In this document: positions 1 through 6,201 of the stretch, piece after piece
Numbering within the stretch: position 1 is the first letter of the stretch
Layout: each line of letters begins with the position of its first letter
Source: Bifidobacterium breve
Lineage (GTDB): Bacteria > Actinomycetota > Actinomycetes > S36-B12
Direction of reading: 5' to 3'
Length of the DNA: 12,094 nt
Assembly (NCBI GenBank): GCA_943328365.2
Contig: CALPZT020000016.1
Coordinates: forward strand, 1 to 12,094
Translations under genes and position numbers: made by a program
The notes under the pieces: model-generated
The model's database searches: none
What the model was told of the DNA's origin: nothing
What the model saw: the letters and a program-made list of their open reading frames with translations, nothing else

Positions 1-51
1 CCGACGAAACACGAGCCATGCCCGACGAATAATGACGAAGGACACCGCCGC
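1..51 (+). other. tldD leader with Shine-Dalgarno and possible tail of an upstream gene
   Basis: A GAAGGA Shine-Dalgarno-like motif at 37-42 lies 9 bases before the tldD ATG at 52 and supports that start. One frame is open from the window edge to a TAA at 30-32, giving the residues DETRAMPDE. This could be the C-terminal tail of an upstream gene in the same direction, but so short a stretch proves nothing. I see no promoter motif. Confidence 0.3.
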
Positions 52-1548
52 ATGACACTGGACTCCGTGAGATTCGACAATCCAAGCCTCGTCCAGCCGC
101 TCGAAGCCTCCATCCAGACCGCACTGAGGCTTGGCGCCTCGCACGTTGAAGCACGAATGATGCAGACGCGGGTGCGATATGTCGCGACGGCAGACCGCCA
201 ACTCGAATCCGCAGGGCTCTCCCGCACGAGCGGCGTCGGAATCCGGGTGCTCGTCGATGGTTGCTGGGGGTTCGCCGGCACCAGCTCGATGCGGCCCGAG
301 GATCTCGACCGAGCCGTACGCGATGCCGTCCTCCTCGCACGCGCAAGCAGGCCCCTGGCGACCGATCCGGTGACCCTTGCACCGGAGCCCTCGCACACCG
401 GCCACTGGTCCTCTGCCTGCTCCGAGGACCCCTTCGAGGTGACGAACTCCGACATCGAGGCGCTGCTCTGCGGCCGTGAATCCACCCTCGCCTCAGCAGC
501 CGGCATCCAGCACACCGACTCCTCGCTCATGGCGGTCGACGAGGCCACCGTCCTCGTCACCTCGGACGGCACCCGGGTCTCGCAGCACAAGACGCGCGTG
601 CACGCCACGATCACCGCTCTCGGGAGCAATGATCAGACCGGGGTGATCGACACCATGCGGTCCCTCGCCCCGCCGACCGCACGCGGGTTCGAGTACCTGC
701 GCGGTGATGGCTGGGACTGGGACACGGAGATCGCCGCGATGCCCGACCTCCTTGCCGAGAAACTCGCCGCGCCGAGCGTCACTCCCGGCCCGGCGACCGT
801 CGTCCTTGATCCGTCGAACCTCTGGCTCACCATCCACGAATCGGTCGGGCACGCAACCGAGCTCGATCGTGCCCTCGGCTACGAGGCGAATTACGCGGGC
901 ACCTCGTTCGCCACCCCCGACCAGCTCGGAACATTGCGATACGGCTCGCCGCTCATGCACGTGACAGGCGACCGGACAACCGACTTCGGCCTCGCCACCA
1001 CCGGCTGGGACGACGAGGGCGTCGCAGCACAGGAGTGGGATCTCGTGCGCGATGGCGTGCTCGTCGGCTATCAGCTCGATCGGGCCATGGCCGGGGAGTT
1101 CGGCCTGCCTCGAAGCAATGGATGCGCCTACGCCGACTCCCCCCAGCACACGCCGATCCAGCGAATGCCGAACGTGAGCCTGCGTCCCGGCGCTGTCGAC
1201 ACCTCGACAGCTGAGCTCATCGCGGGCATCGAAGACGGGTACTACATCGTGGGCGACAAGTCCTGGTCCATCGACATGCAGCGGTACAACTTTCAGTTCA
1301 CCGGCCAGCGCTTCCACCGAATCAAGTCGGGAGTCATCACCGGCCAGGTGCGCGACCTTGCCTACCAGTCGCGAACCCCGGATTTCTGGGGCTCCCTCGT
1401 CGCTCTCGGGGGGCCGTCGACGTATGTGCTTGGCGGAGCGCTCAACTGCGGCAAGGCTCAGCCCGGTCAGGTGGCAGCGGTATCCCATGGCTGCCCGTCG
1501 GCCGTGTTCGAGCATGTGACCCTCCTCAACGCCTCGGACGCCTCATGA
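52..1548 (+). CDS. tldD: TldD-family zinc metalloprotease subunit
   Basis: The 498-residue product is the metal-bearing subunit of a TldD/TldE (PmbA) cytoplasmic protease. In well-studied bacteria the heterodimer degrades unfolded peptides and trims leader peptides of some modified peptides such as microcin B17. The sequence shows the family zinc motif HExxxH as HESVGH at residues 262-267. It also shows the late cysteine motif LNCGKAQPGQ with Cys466, the expected third ligand, followed by VSHGCP. Length fits the family (about 450-500). The ATG at 52 is supported by GAAGGA 9 bases upstream. The TGA stop overlaps the ATG of tldE (ATGA), so the two subunits are almost certainly co-translated. 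Substrates in actinobacteria are not well known, and no precursor peptide gene is visible here. Confidence 0.93.
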   Translation: MTLDSVRFDNPSLVQPLEASIQTALRLGASHVEARMMQTRVRYVATADRQLESAGLSRTSGVGIRVLVDGCWGFAGTSSMRPEDLDRAVRDAVLLARASRPLATDPVTLAPEPSHTGHWSSACSEDPFEVTNSDIEALLCGRESTLASAAGIQHTDSSLMAVDEATVLVTSDGTRVSQHKTRVHATITALGSNDQTGVIDTMRSLAPPTARGFEYLRGDGWDWDTEIAAMPDLLAEKLAAPSVTPGPATVVLDPSNLWLTIHESVGHATELDRALGYEANYAGTSFATPDQLGTLRYGSPLMHVTGDRTTDFGLATTGWDDEGVAAQEWDLVRDGVLVGYQLDRAMAGEFGLPRSNGCAYADSPQHTPIQRMPNVSLRPGAVDTSTAELIAGIEDGYYIVGDKSWSIDMQRYNFQFTGQRFHRIKSGVITGQVRDLAYQSRTPDFWGSLVALGGPSTYVLGGALNCGKAQPGQVAAVSHGCPSAVFEHVTLLNASDAS

Positions 1549-2972
1549 GCGCGCGACCCGAGGCAGCCTTCGGCTCAGGCTCGGGCGGCGAGCTCGCCGA
1601 GTTCGCGCTCGCCGCCTCCACGTCCACTCGCTGCCACGTCATCGTCGAGATCACGAGCCATCTCAACCAACGCTGGGCGCGCAGTTCGCTCACCACGAAC
1701 GGCAGCACCCTCGACGTCACCGTGACCGCGATCGCGTTCGATGAGCGGGCAGATGGCATCGCAGCGGCATCGGTCAGCGAGAGCGTGAGCGGGCTCGAGG
1801 GCCTCATTGACGTCGTGCACGCCGCCGATGCCGCCGCCCTCGCCGCGTCGCCGGCGGAGGATGCCGGCCCCTTCCCTGCACCCGTCGTCGATGAGGGCTT
1901 CGACGATGTCGCTGTCACCCTCTCGCCATCGACCCTGACCGCCCCAACTGCGCAGTTGGGCCAGCTCATCGGCTGGGGCCGGGCGAACGGCATCGAGCTG
2001 TTCGGCTACCTCGAGCGCGAGTCCACGACCACCTGGCTTGCGACGAGCGATGGGGCACGGCGACGGTACTGCGCTCCGGCCAACCGACTCGAGATCACGG
2101 CGAAGAGCCACGCTCGAACCCGGAGCACCTGGCACGGCTTCGCGGCCGTCGATCTCGGCGATGCCGACTGGAATCGACTGCGAACTGACATCGGCCAGGA
2201 GCTCGACTGGCAGGCGACAAGCATCGCCATCGAGCCGGGCCGCCACACCGCACTCCTCTCACCGTCCGCTATCGGCGATTTCGTCATCGACATGTACTGG
2301 TCCGCAGGCGCGAGGGATGCGTCGGAGGGTCGATCAGCCTTCCACGACGAGAAGGCTCCGTCGGGCACGCGTATCGGGCAGATCGTCGCAAGCCCTGCCG
2401 TCACCGTGTCGAGCGATCCGCTCGACCTTGACATTCCGAGCTCGCCATTTACGGTCACGTCCGCGTCGAGCCGAATGGCGAGCGTGTTCGACAACGGGCG
2501 GTCGCTCACGCGCACCGACTGGATTCACGCAGGACGTCTCGACGCCCTCATCGCAACGGGCGCAGATGCCGAGCGTTTCGGCATCGGTCAGGCACCGGTC
2601 ATCGACTCGGTGCGGCTCGAGGTGAGGCCGACTCTCCAAGGTGCCTCCACCCAGCGCGACCTCATCGCCGGACTTCAGGACGGCCTCATGGTCACCTGCG
2701 TCTGGTACAACCGCACCGTCGATCCGCAGACAATGCTCCTCACCGGCCTGACCCGGGATGGCGTCTACGTCGTGCGGGGCGGGGAGGTGATCGGCGCAGC
2801 ATCCAACTTCAGATTCAACGACTCCCCCATCTCCATGCTCAACCGAATCAGCGCCGCAACCGACGCACGCAGGACCCTGCCGCGGGAGATGGCCGACTAC
2901 GCGAACAACGTGGCCATGCCCGCCGTGGTCGTAGAGGGCATGAACTTCACATCCGTCAGTGATGCGCGGTAG
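1545..2972 (+). CDS. tldE: TldE/PmbA-family protease partner subunit
   Basis: The 475-residue protein belongs to the TldD/PmbA fold family but has no HExxxH motif. This matches TldE, the non-metal subunit that pairs with TldD to form the closed protease chamber. The C-terminal part (GEVIGAASNFRFNDSP, then an NVAMPAVVVEGMNF-type end) resembles the third domain of PmbA/TldD proteins. The start ATG lies inside the tldD stop (ATGA at 1545-1548), giving translational coupling and near-equal subunit production. Actinobacterial copies are often annotated only as metallopeptidase TldD-related protein. The gene ends with TAG at 2970-2972 and runs directly into a tandem repeat. It is convergent with the dodecin gene. 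Family assignment is firm; the exact peptide substrate is unknown. Confidence 0.9.
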   Translation: MSARPEAAFGSGSGGELAEFALAASTSTRCHVIVEITSHLNQRWARSSLTTNGSTLDVTVTAIAFDERADGIAAASVSESVSGLEGLIDVVHAADAAALAASPAEDAGPFPAPVVDEGFDDVAVTLSPSTLTAPTAQLGQLIGWGRANGIELFGYLERESTTTWLATSDGARRRYCAPANRLEITAKSHARTRSTWHGFAAVDLGDADWNRLRTDIGQELDWQATSIAIEPGRHTALLSPSAIGDFVIDMYWSAGARDASEGRSAFHDEKAPSGTRIGQIVASPAVTVSSDPLDLDIPSSPFTVTSASSRMASVFDNGRSLTRTDWIHAGRLDALIATGADAERFGIGQAPVIDSVRLEVRPTLQGASTQRDLIAGLQDGLMVTCVWYNRTVDPQTMLLTGLTRDGVYVVRGGEVIGAASNFRFNDSPISMLNRISAATDARRTLPREMADYANNVAMPAVVVEGMNFTSVSDAR

Positions 2973-2983
2973 CTCGGTCGATT

Positions 2984-3015
2984 GCTCGGTAGCTCGGTAG
3001 GTCGGTAGGTCGGTC
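2984..3015. repeat. Four tandem copies of an 8-base unit after tldE
   Basis: Four consecutive octamers read GCTCGGTA, GCTCGGTA, GGTCGGTA and GGTCGGTC. A diverged extra copy (AGCTCGGT) sits at 2971-2978, overlapping the tldE stop codon, and GTCGGTAG recurs at 3048-3055 inside the dodecin gene. The array fills much of the 61-base convergent gap. It may be a slippage-prone microsatellite or part of an RNA structure. Function is unknown. Confidence 0.85.
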
Positions 3016-3033
3016 CGTGAGGCAGGTCGATCG

Positions 3034-3243
3034 TTAGGCGTCCTCAAGTCGGTAGCCGAGCTTGAGCGACACCTGAAAGTGGTCGACGGCTCCATCGCGA
3101 ACGTATCCGCGCACCTGGGTCACCTCGAACCAGTCGACATGCCGCGTCGTCTTCGACGTGCGCTCGACGGCGCTGCTCACGGCGTCCTCGATGCTCACCT
3201 TTGATGTTCCGACAACCTCGATCAATCCATACGTTCGCTCCAT
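3034..3243 (-). CDS. Dodecin family flavin-binding protein
   Basis: The 69-residue product is a dodecin, a small protein that forms hollow dodecamers and stores or buffers flavins (FMN, riboflavin or lumichrome depending on the organism). It shows the family pattern: an N-terminal strand (GLIEVVGTS), a helix (EDAVSSAVERTSKT), Trp38 in the segment VDWFEVTQVRGYV, and HFQVSLKLGYRLE with Gln57. The Trp and Gln positions match the flavin-stacking and flavin-contact residues of characterised dodecins. The ATG at 3243 gives the normal family length (65-71). A longer frame upstream would add 45 unrelated residues and cross the promoter region, so it was not used. The start is 7 bases downstream of a TAGGTT box, suggesting a leaderless mRNA. 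The gene is divergent from the DUF3099 gene and convergent with tldE. Confidence 0.92.
   Translation of the reverse strand: MERTYGLIEVVGTSKVSIEDAVSSAVERTSKTTRHVDWFEVTQVRGYVRDGAVDHFQVSLKLGYRLEDA
3043..3066. other. Hairpin at the 3' end of the dodecin gene, possible bidirectional terminator
   Basis: CTCAAG plus TCGG (3043-3052), loop TAG, then CCGA, a bulged G at 3060, and CTTGAG (3061-3066) form a 10-bp stem without wobble pairs, so it can fold in RNA from either strand. It covers the last dodecin codons and lies 71-94 bases after the tldE stop. There is no U-tract on either side, so intrinsic termination is only a possibility. It could instead protect the 3' ends of the converging transcripts. 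Confidence 0.4.
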
Positions 3244-3250
3244 GGCGAGC

Positions 3251-3256
3251 AACCTA
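3251..3256 (-). promoter_or_regulatory. -10 box of the dodecin gene, probably leaderless
   Basis: On the minus strand TAGGTT (TANNNT type) ends 7 bases before the dodecin ATG, and I see no Shine-Dalgarno in between. With the usual 6-8 bases from -10 box to start point, transcription would begin at or next to the A of ATG. No convincing -35 box is visible. Confidence 0.5.
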
Positions 3257-3288
3257 ACGCACGACGGGCGCGATGCCCGAACGAGCGA

Positions 3289-3294
3289 TACCGT
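3289..3294 (+). promoter_or_regulatory. -10 box of the DUF3099 gene, probably leaderless
   Basis: TACCGT (TANNNT type) is followed by 6 bases (TACACC) and then the GTG start at 3301. No Shine-Dalgarno is present, so the GTG itself is the likely transcription start. It forms a compact divergent pair with the dodecin -10 box within the 57-base gap 3244-3300. Confidence 0.5.
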
Positions 3295-3300
3295 TACACC

Positions 3301-3615
3301 GTGCCCACGACGCGCTCCCAGCGAGAGACTCCGGCGGATGTCTTCACGATCACGGGTGCCCAGCGGGGCCTGAGCCAAGAGCAGACCGGGCGCACCCGCC
3401 GGTATCTCATCTCGATGGGCATTCGTACCGGCTGCGTGATCGCCGCCATTATTGTCCCGGGCTGGCCGAAGTGGGTCTTCCTTGCCGGAGCAGTGGTGCT
3501 TCCCTACCTCGCTGTCGTGATCGCCAATGGCGGCCGGGAGAACGACGAGGCCGGAGATCTCGGCGTGTCGGCGCCGATGCAGCAGGCACTCCCGCCCGGT
3601 CCGTTCCGAGGGTGA
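3301..3615 (+). CDS. DUF3099 family small membrane protein
   Basis: The 104-residue protein matches the actinobacterial DUF3099 pattern as I know it: an N-terminal ITGA motif (residues 17-20), a basic segment RTRRYL (31-36), then two hydrophobic stretches at about 41-56 and 58-76 ending PYLAVVIAN, and a polar C-terminal tail rich in Pro and Gly. It is probably a two-pass inner-membrane protein with no known function. It starts with GTG directly at a predicted transcription start. It lies 32 bases upstream of the SURF1 gene. That pairing suggests, but does not show, a link to membrane or respiratory complex assembly. Confidence 0.82.
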   Translation: MPTTRSQRETPADVFTITGAQRGLSQEQTGRTRRYLISMGIRTGCVIAAIIVPGWPKWVFLAGAVVLPYLAVVIANGGRENDEAGDLGVSAPMQQALPPGPFRG

Positions 3616-3635
3616 GCATCCCGGCCAAGGCTCGT

Positions 3636-3641
3636 TAGGCT
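3636..3641 (+). promoter_or_regulatory. -10 box of the SURF1 gene, probably leaderless
   Basis: TAGGCT is followed by CGAACC and then the ATG at 3648, a 6-base spacing. The motif falls in the 32-base gap after the DUF3099 stop, and no Shine-Dalgarno is present. SURF1 and the overlapping SDR gene may therefore have their own promoter as well as read-through from DUF3099. Confidence 0.5.
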
Positions 3642-3647
3642 CGAACC

Positions 3648-4406
3648 ATGCTCGCGCTGCTTCGTACCCGCCGCTGGATCGGGTTCACAACGCTTGTCAT
3701 CGTCCTCATCGCCGCATTCGGCTTCCTGAGCCACTGGCAGTGGATGCGTGCCGACGAAAAGCGAGCCCAGCGGCTGATCGTCGAGCGATCAACCGCCGGC
3801 CAGCCCCCTGTTCCAGTCATCGAAGGGGGCCTCCGCGATATTCCCGAGTGGGAGGTGGTCTCGGTCTCGGGCCTGTTCGATCCGTCACGCCAGGTGCTCG
3901 TTCGCCAGCGACCGCAAGCCGGAGCCAACGGCTATTGGGTCCTGACCCCGCTGAGCGCCGAGGGCGGCCTCGTCATCTGGGTCAATCGCGGATGGCTCGC
4001 TGCAACCGGCCCGGCAATCACGACACCTGATTCGCCGCCACCGCCATCCGGCATCACGAACGTCACCGGATGGTGGCGGCTGCCCGAAACCGTGAGCGAG
4101 TCGTCGAGGACAGGTCTTCCCGAGGGAATGATCGGTGCCGTCGACCCGAGTGTCCTTCCCGGCACCACGTCGATGACCGGCTACGTCCAGCTCGTGACAT
4201 CCTCCCCCGAAGGGGCCGGGCTGATAGCCGTTCCCCGGCCGACCATCGACGAGGGGCAAAACATCTCGTACGCGGTTCAGTGGATCCTCTTTGCGGCCGT
4301 CGGCATCATCGGATGGTTCATCTTCCTGCGCCGCGAGGCCATCGAGGATGCCGGACGAGCGTCGGTAGCCGCGTCCGAGGCCGAACCCGAAGCGGCTACC
4401 AAATGA
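3648..4406 (+). CDS. SURF1 family cytochrome oxidase biogenesis protein
   Basis: The 252-residue protein has the SURF1 layout: a first membrane helix at about 11-28, directly followed by the conserved HWQWMR segment (29-34), a large extracytoplasmic domain containing VWVNRGW (111-116), and a second membrane helix near the C-terminus (about 207-227, with the family-typical NISYAVQW entrance). A charged, Ala/Glu-rich tail follows. SURF1 proteins help assemble aa3-type cytochrome c oxidase, probably at heme a insertion. Length is normal for bacterial members. The ATG at 3648 sits 6 bases after a TAGGCT -10 box. The stop overlaps the start of the SDR gene (ATGA), so the two are likely expressed together even though no functional link is obvious. 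Confidence 0.9.
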   Translation: MLALLRTRRWIGFTTLVIVLIAAFGFLSHWQWMRADEKRAQRLIVERSTAGQPPVPVIEGGLRDIPEWEVVSVSGLFDPSRQVLVRQRPQAGANGYWVLTPLSAEGGLVIWVNRGWLAATGPAITTPDSPPPPSGITNVTGWWRLPETVSESSRTGLPEGMIGAVDPSVLPGTTSMTGYVQLVTSSPEGAGLIAVPRPTIDEGQNISYAVQWILFAAVGIIGWFIFLRREAIEDAGRASVAASEAEPEAATK

Positions 4407-5152
4407 ATCAAGCCCACGCTGGACGCTGCTACATCGTGACCGGGGGCTCCCGAGGCCTCGGCTACGCCACCGCTCAAGTGCTCGTCAACGAGGGTGCCCG
4501 CGTGCTCCTCGTCGCGCGTGACGCTGATCGACTCGAGTCATCGGTGACGGCCCTGGGCGCTGGGGCCATTGGTGTCCAGGGCGATCTCGCGGACCCGCAG
4601 CTTGCCGGCGTGATCGTCGCGAAGGCCATCGCAGAGTTCGGGAGGCTGGACGGCGCATTCGTGAGCGTTGGCGGGCCGGCTCCCGGCAGCGTCCTGTCGA
4701 CGAGCGACGATGCATGGCGCCTGGCGTTCGAATCGATCTTCGTCGGGGCACTGCGTCTCGTCCGCGAGGTCTGCGGTTCCCTTGAACCCGGAGGCGCTAT
4801 CGGACTCGTCCTGTCGAGCTCGGCAAAGGAAGTCCTCCCCGGGCTCACCATCAGCAATGGGCTGCGCCCCGGGCTTGCGATGCTCATCAAGGACCTTGCC
4901 GACGAGGTCGGCCCCCGTGGCATCAGGGTCATCGGACTCCTCCCGGGGCGGATCGCCACCGACCGGATCGCTGAAATCGACGCGGCAGCAGGGCTCGATA
5001 GCCGGCAGCGGTCCCAGGATCGCATTCCGCTGCGCCGGTATGGCAGCCCTGACGAGTTCGGCGTCGTCGCCGCTTTCATGCTGAGCGAGCAGGCCTCATA
5101 CGTGACAGGCTGCCTGATCCCGATCGATGGCGGGCTGCTCCGCACGCCGTAA
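4403..5152 (+). CDS. SDR-family oxidoreductase-like protein with a non-canonical active site
   Basis: The 249-residue protein is a classical-length short-chain dehydrogenase/reductase. The NAD(P)-binding motif TGGSRGLG is at 13-20, a DLAD motif follows beta-3 (61-64), and the C-terminal YVTGCLIPIDGG (233-244) is typical of FabG-like SDRs. The catalytic Ser region is present (LSSSAKE, 137-143). However, 13 residues on, where YxxxK should lie, the sequence is SNGLRPG (151-157), with Asn152 and Pro156 in place of Tyr and Lys. Such a BKR-like SDR subgroup with an imperfect catalytic tetrad is known, so calling this gene fabG would be unsafe. The ATG overlaps the SURF1 stop. A longer reading from 4070 would overlap SURF1 by over 330 bases and was rejected. 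Substrate unknown. Confidence 0.85.
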   Translation: MNQAHAGRCYIVTGGSRGLGYATAQVLVNEGARVLLVARDADRLESSVTALGAGAIGVQGDLADPQLAGVIVAKAIAEFGRLDGAFVSVGGPAPGSVLSTSDDAWRLAFESIFVGALRLVREVCGSLEPGGAIGLVLSSSAKEVLPGLTISNGLRPGLAMLIKDLADEVGPRGIRVIGLLPGRIATDRIAEIDAAAGLDSRQRSQDRIPLRRYGSPDEFGVVAAFMLSEQASYVTGCLIPIDGGLLRTP

Positions 5153-5157
5153 CCACG

Positions 5158-5196
5158 TCTTGTACCGCTCAGAATTGCGACCTCTTGGACCGCTCA
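5158..5196. repeat. Near-identical 14-base direct repeats in a convergent gap
   Basis: TCTTGTACCGCTCA (5158-5171) recurs as TCTTGGACCGCTCA (5183-5196) with one mismatch and an 11-base spacer. The pair spans almost the whole 41-base gap between the SDR and oleD stop codons, and the second copy contains the oleD stop. No hairpin with a U-tract is visible, so the repeat is not an obvious terminator. Confidence 0.75.
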
Positions 5197-6195
5197 AGCG
5201 TCGACCGGCGAACGGAGCGTGTCGTACCACGCAGCGAGCCGGTGAAACCCCTCATCGAGCCCGACTGTTGGCTCCCAGCCGAGGACGCGTCGCGTCTCGC
5301 GCTGGTCGAACCAGTGCGCGGTTGCAAGCTGCTCAGCGAGAAATGTCGTCATCGGCGGATCACCTGCCTGCTCCCCGCGGGGATGATGCCGCCAGGCTCG
5401 CTCGGCGACGAAGCCGGCAAGCCAGGCCATCCGGAAGGGCACGCTTCGTGCTGGCTCAGGGGCACCGGCTGCTCGCGCCATGCGGGTGAGCAGTTCGGCG
5501 ACCGTGCGAGGCTGGCCGTTCGATACCACGAACGCCCGGCCATGGACCGCTTGCTCCTCGGCATGCTCCACCGATGCGATGAGCGCGCTCACGGCATTGT
5601 CGACGACCGTCGTGTCGATGAGCGCGATGCCCTGGTCAATGAGGAAGAGCCGGCCAGCGCGTGCTCGCGCGATGATCCGGCCGACAAGCTGCTCATCGCC
5701 CGGCCCCCAGACAAGGTGCGGCCTGATCGCCACGACTGCAAAGCCGGGAGCGTCAGCGGCCAGCGCGATCAGTTCGGACTCCGCCTTCGTCCGCGAATAC
5801 GAGCCGTGCGCCGTCATTGGATTCGCCGGCGCTGCGCCGGCGCCCACGAGCGGGGAGCCCGCATGAGCAACCGATGGCGAGGACACCTGCACGAACCGCC
5901 GGGCCCCGGCGGCGCGTGCCGCTTCGATGAGCGCGCTCGTTCCGGCGACATTGATGCGCGTGAACTCCGCGTGATCCCCTGCTACCGCAACCTTGGCAGC
6001 GAGGTGGATGACCGCATCAATGCCGCTGACTGCCTCGTCCACTACCTGCCGGTCAGTGATGTCACCGCGAACCTCGCGGCACGGCAGCCCCGAGGCGCTG
6101 CGCTGAAGCACCGTGACGTCGTACCCCGCGTCGAGCAGTCCTCGAGCGACCGCTCCGCCGAGGAAGCCGCTTGCACCCGTGACGAGCACGCGCAT
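5194..6195 (-). CDS. oleD: OleD-type NAD(P)-dependent 2-alkyl-3-oxoalkanoate reductase
   Basis: The 333-residue protein is an extended SDR of the 3-beta-hydroxysteroid dehydrogenase/epimerase type. The dinucleotide motif TGASGFLG is at 6-13, Ser105/Ser106 in the VSSPSVAH segment, and the catalytic YSRTK at 133-137 (Tyr133, Lys137). IRPHLVWGPGD (157-167) is typical of the OleD group. In long-chain olefin synthesis OleD reduces the beta-keto acid made by OleA to a beta-hydroxy acid. The ATG at 6195 lies only 6 bases after the oleBC stop, so it is the last gene of an oleA-oleBC-oleD operon. The gene is convergent with the plus-strand SDR gene. By sequence alone it could be another 3-beta-HSD-like enzyme, but the neighbours make OleD by far the best call. 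Confidence 0.9.
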   Translation of the reverse strand: MRVLVTGASGFLGGAVARGLLDAGYDVTVLQRSASGLPCREVRGDITDRQVVDEAVSGIDAVIHLAAKVAVAGDHAEFTRINVAGTSALIEAARAAGARRFVQVSSPSVAHAGSPLVGAGAAPANPMTAHGSYSRTKAESELIALAADAPGFAVVAIRPHLVWGPGDEQLVGRIIARARAGRLFLIDQGIALIDTTVVDNAVSALIASVEHAEEQAVHGRAFVVSNGQPRTVAELLTRMARAAGAPEPARSVPFRMAWLAGFVAERAWRHHPRGEQAGDPPMTTFLAEQLATAHWFDQRETRRVLGWEPTVGLDEGFHRLAAWYDTLRSPVDA

Positions 6196-6201
6196 CGCTG
6201 G

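Noticed and set aside
493..1515. Long minus-strand ORF (340 codons) inside tldD
   Set aside because: It is a reverse-frame shadow of high-GC coding sequence. It has no recognisable motif and tldD is well supported.
2984..3015. CRISPR or VNTR-type array
   Set aside because: The units are 8 bases with no spacers and only four copies, so it is a microsatellite-like repeat.
3244..3378. N-terminal extension of dodecin by 45 residues
   Set aside because: It would run through the divergent promoter region and the DUF3099 start, and dodecins are normally 65-71 residues long.
4070..4402. N-terminal extension of the SDR protein
   Set aside because: It is the +1 shadow of SURF1. The SDR fold starts just after the ATG at 4403.
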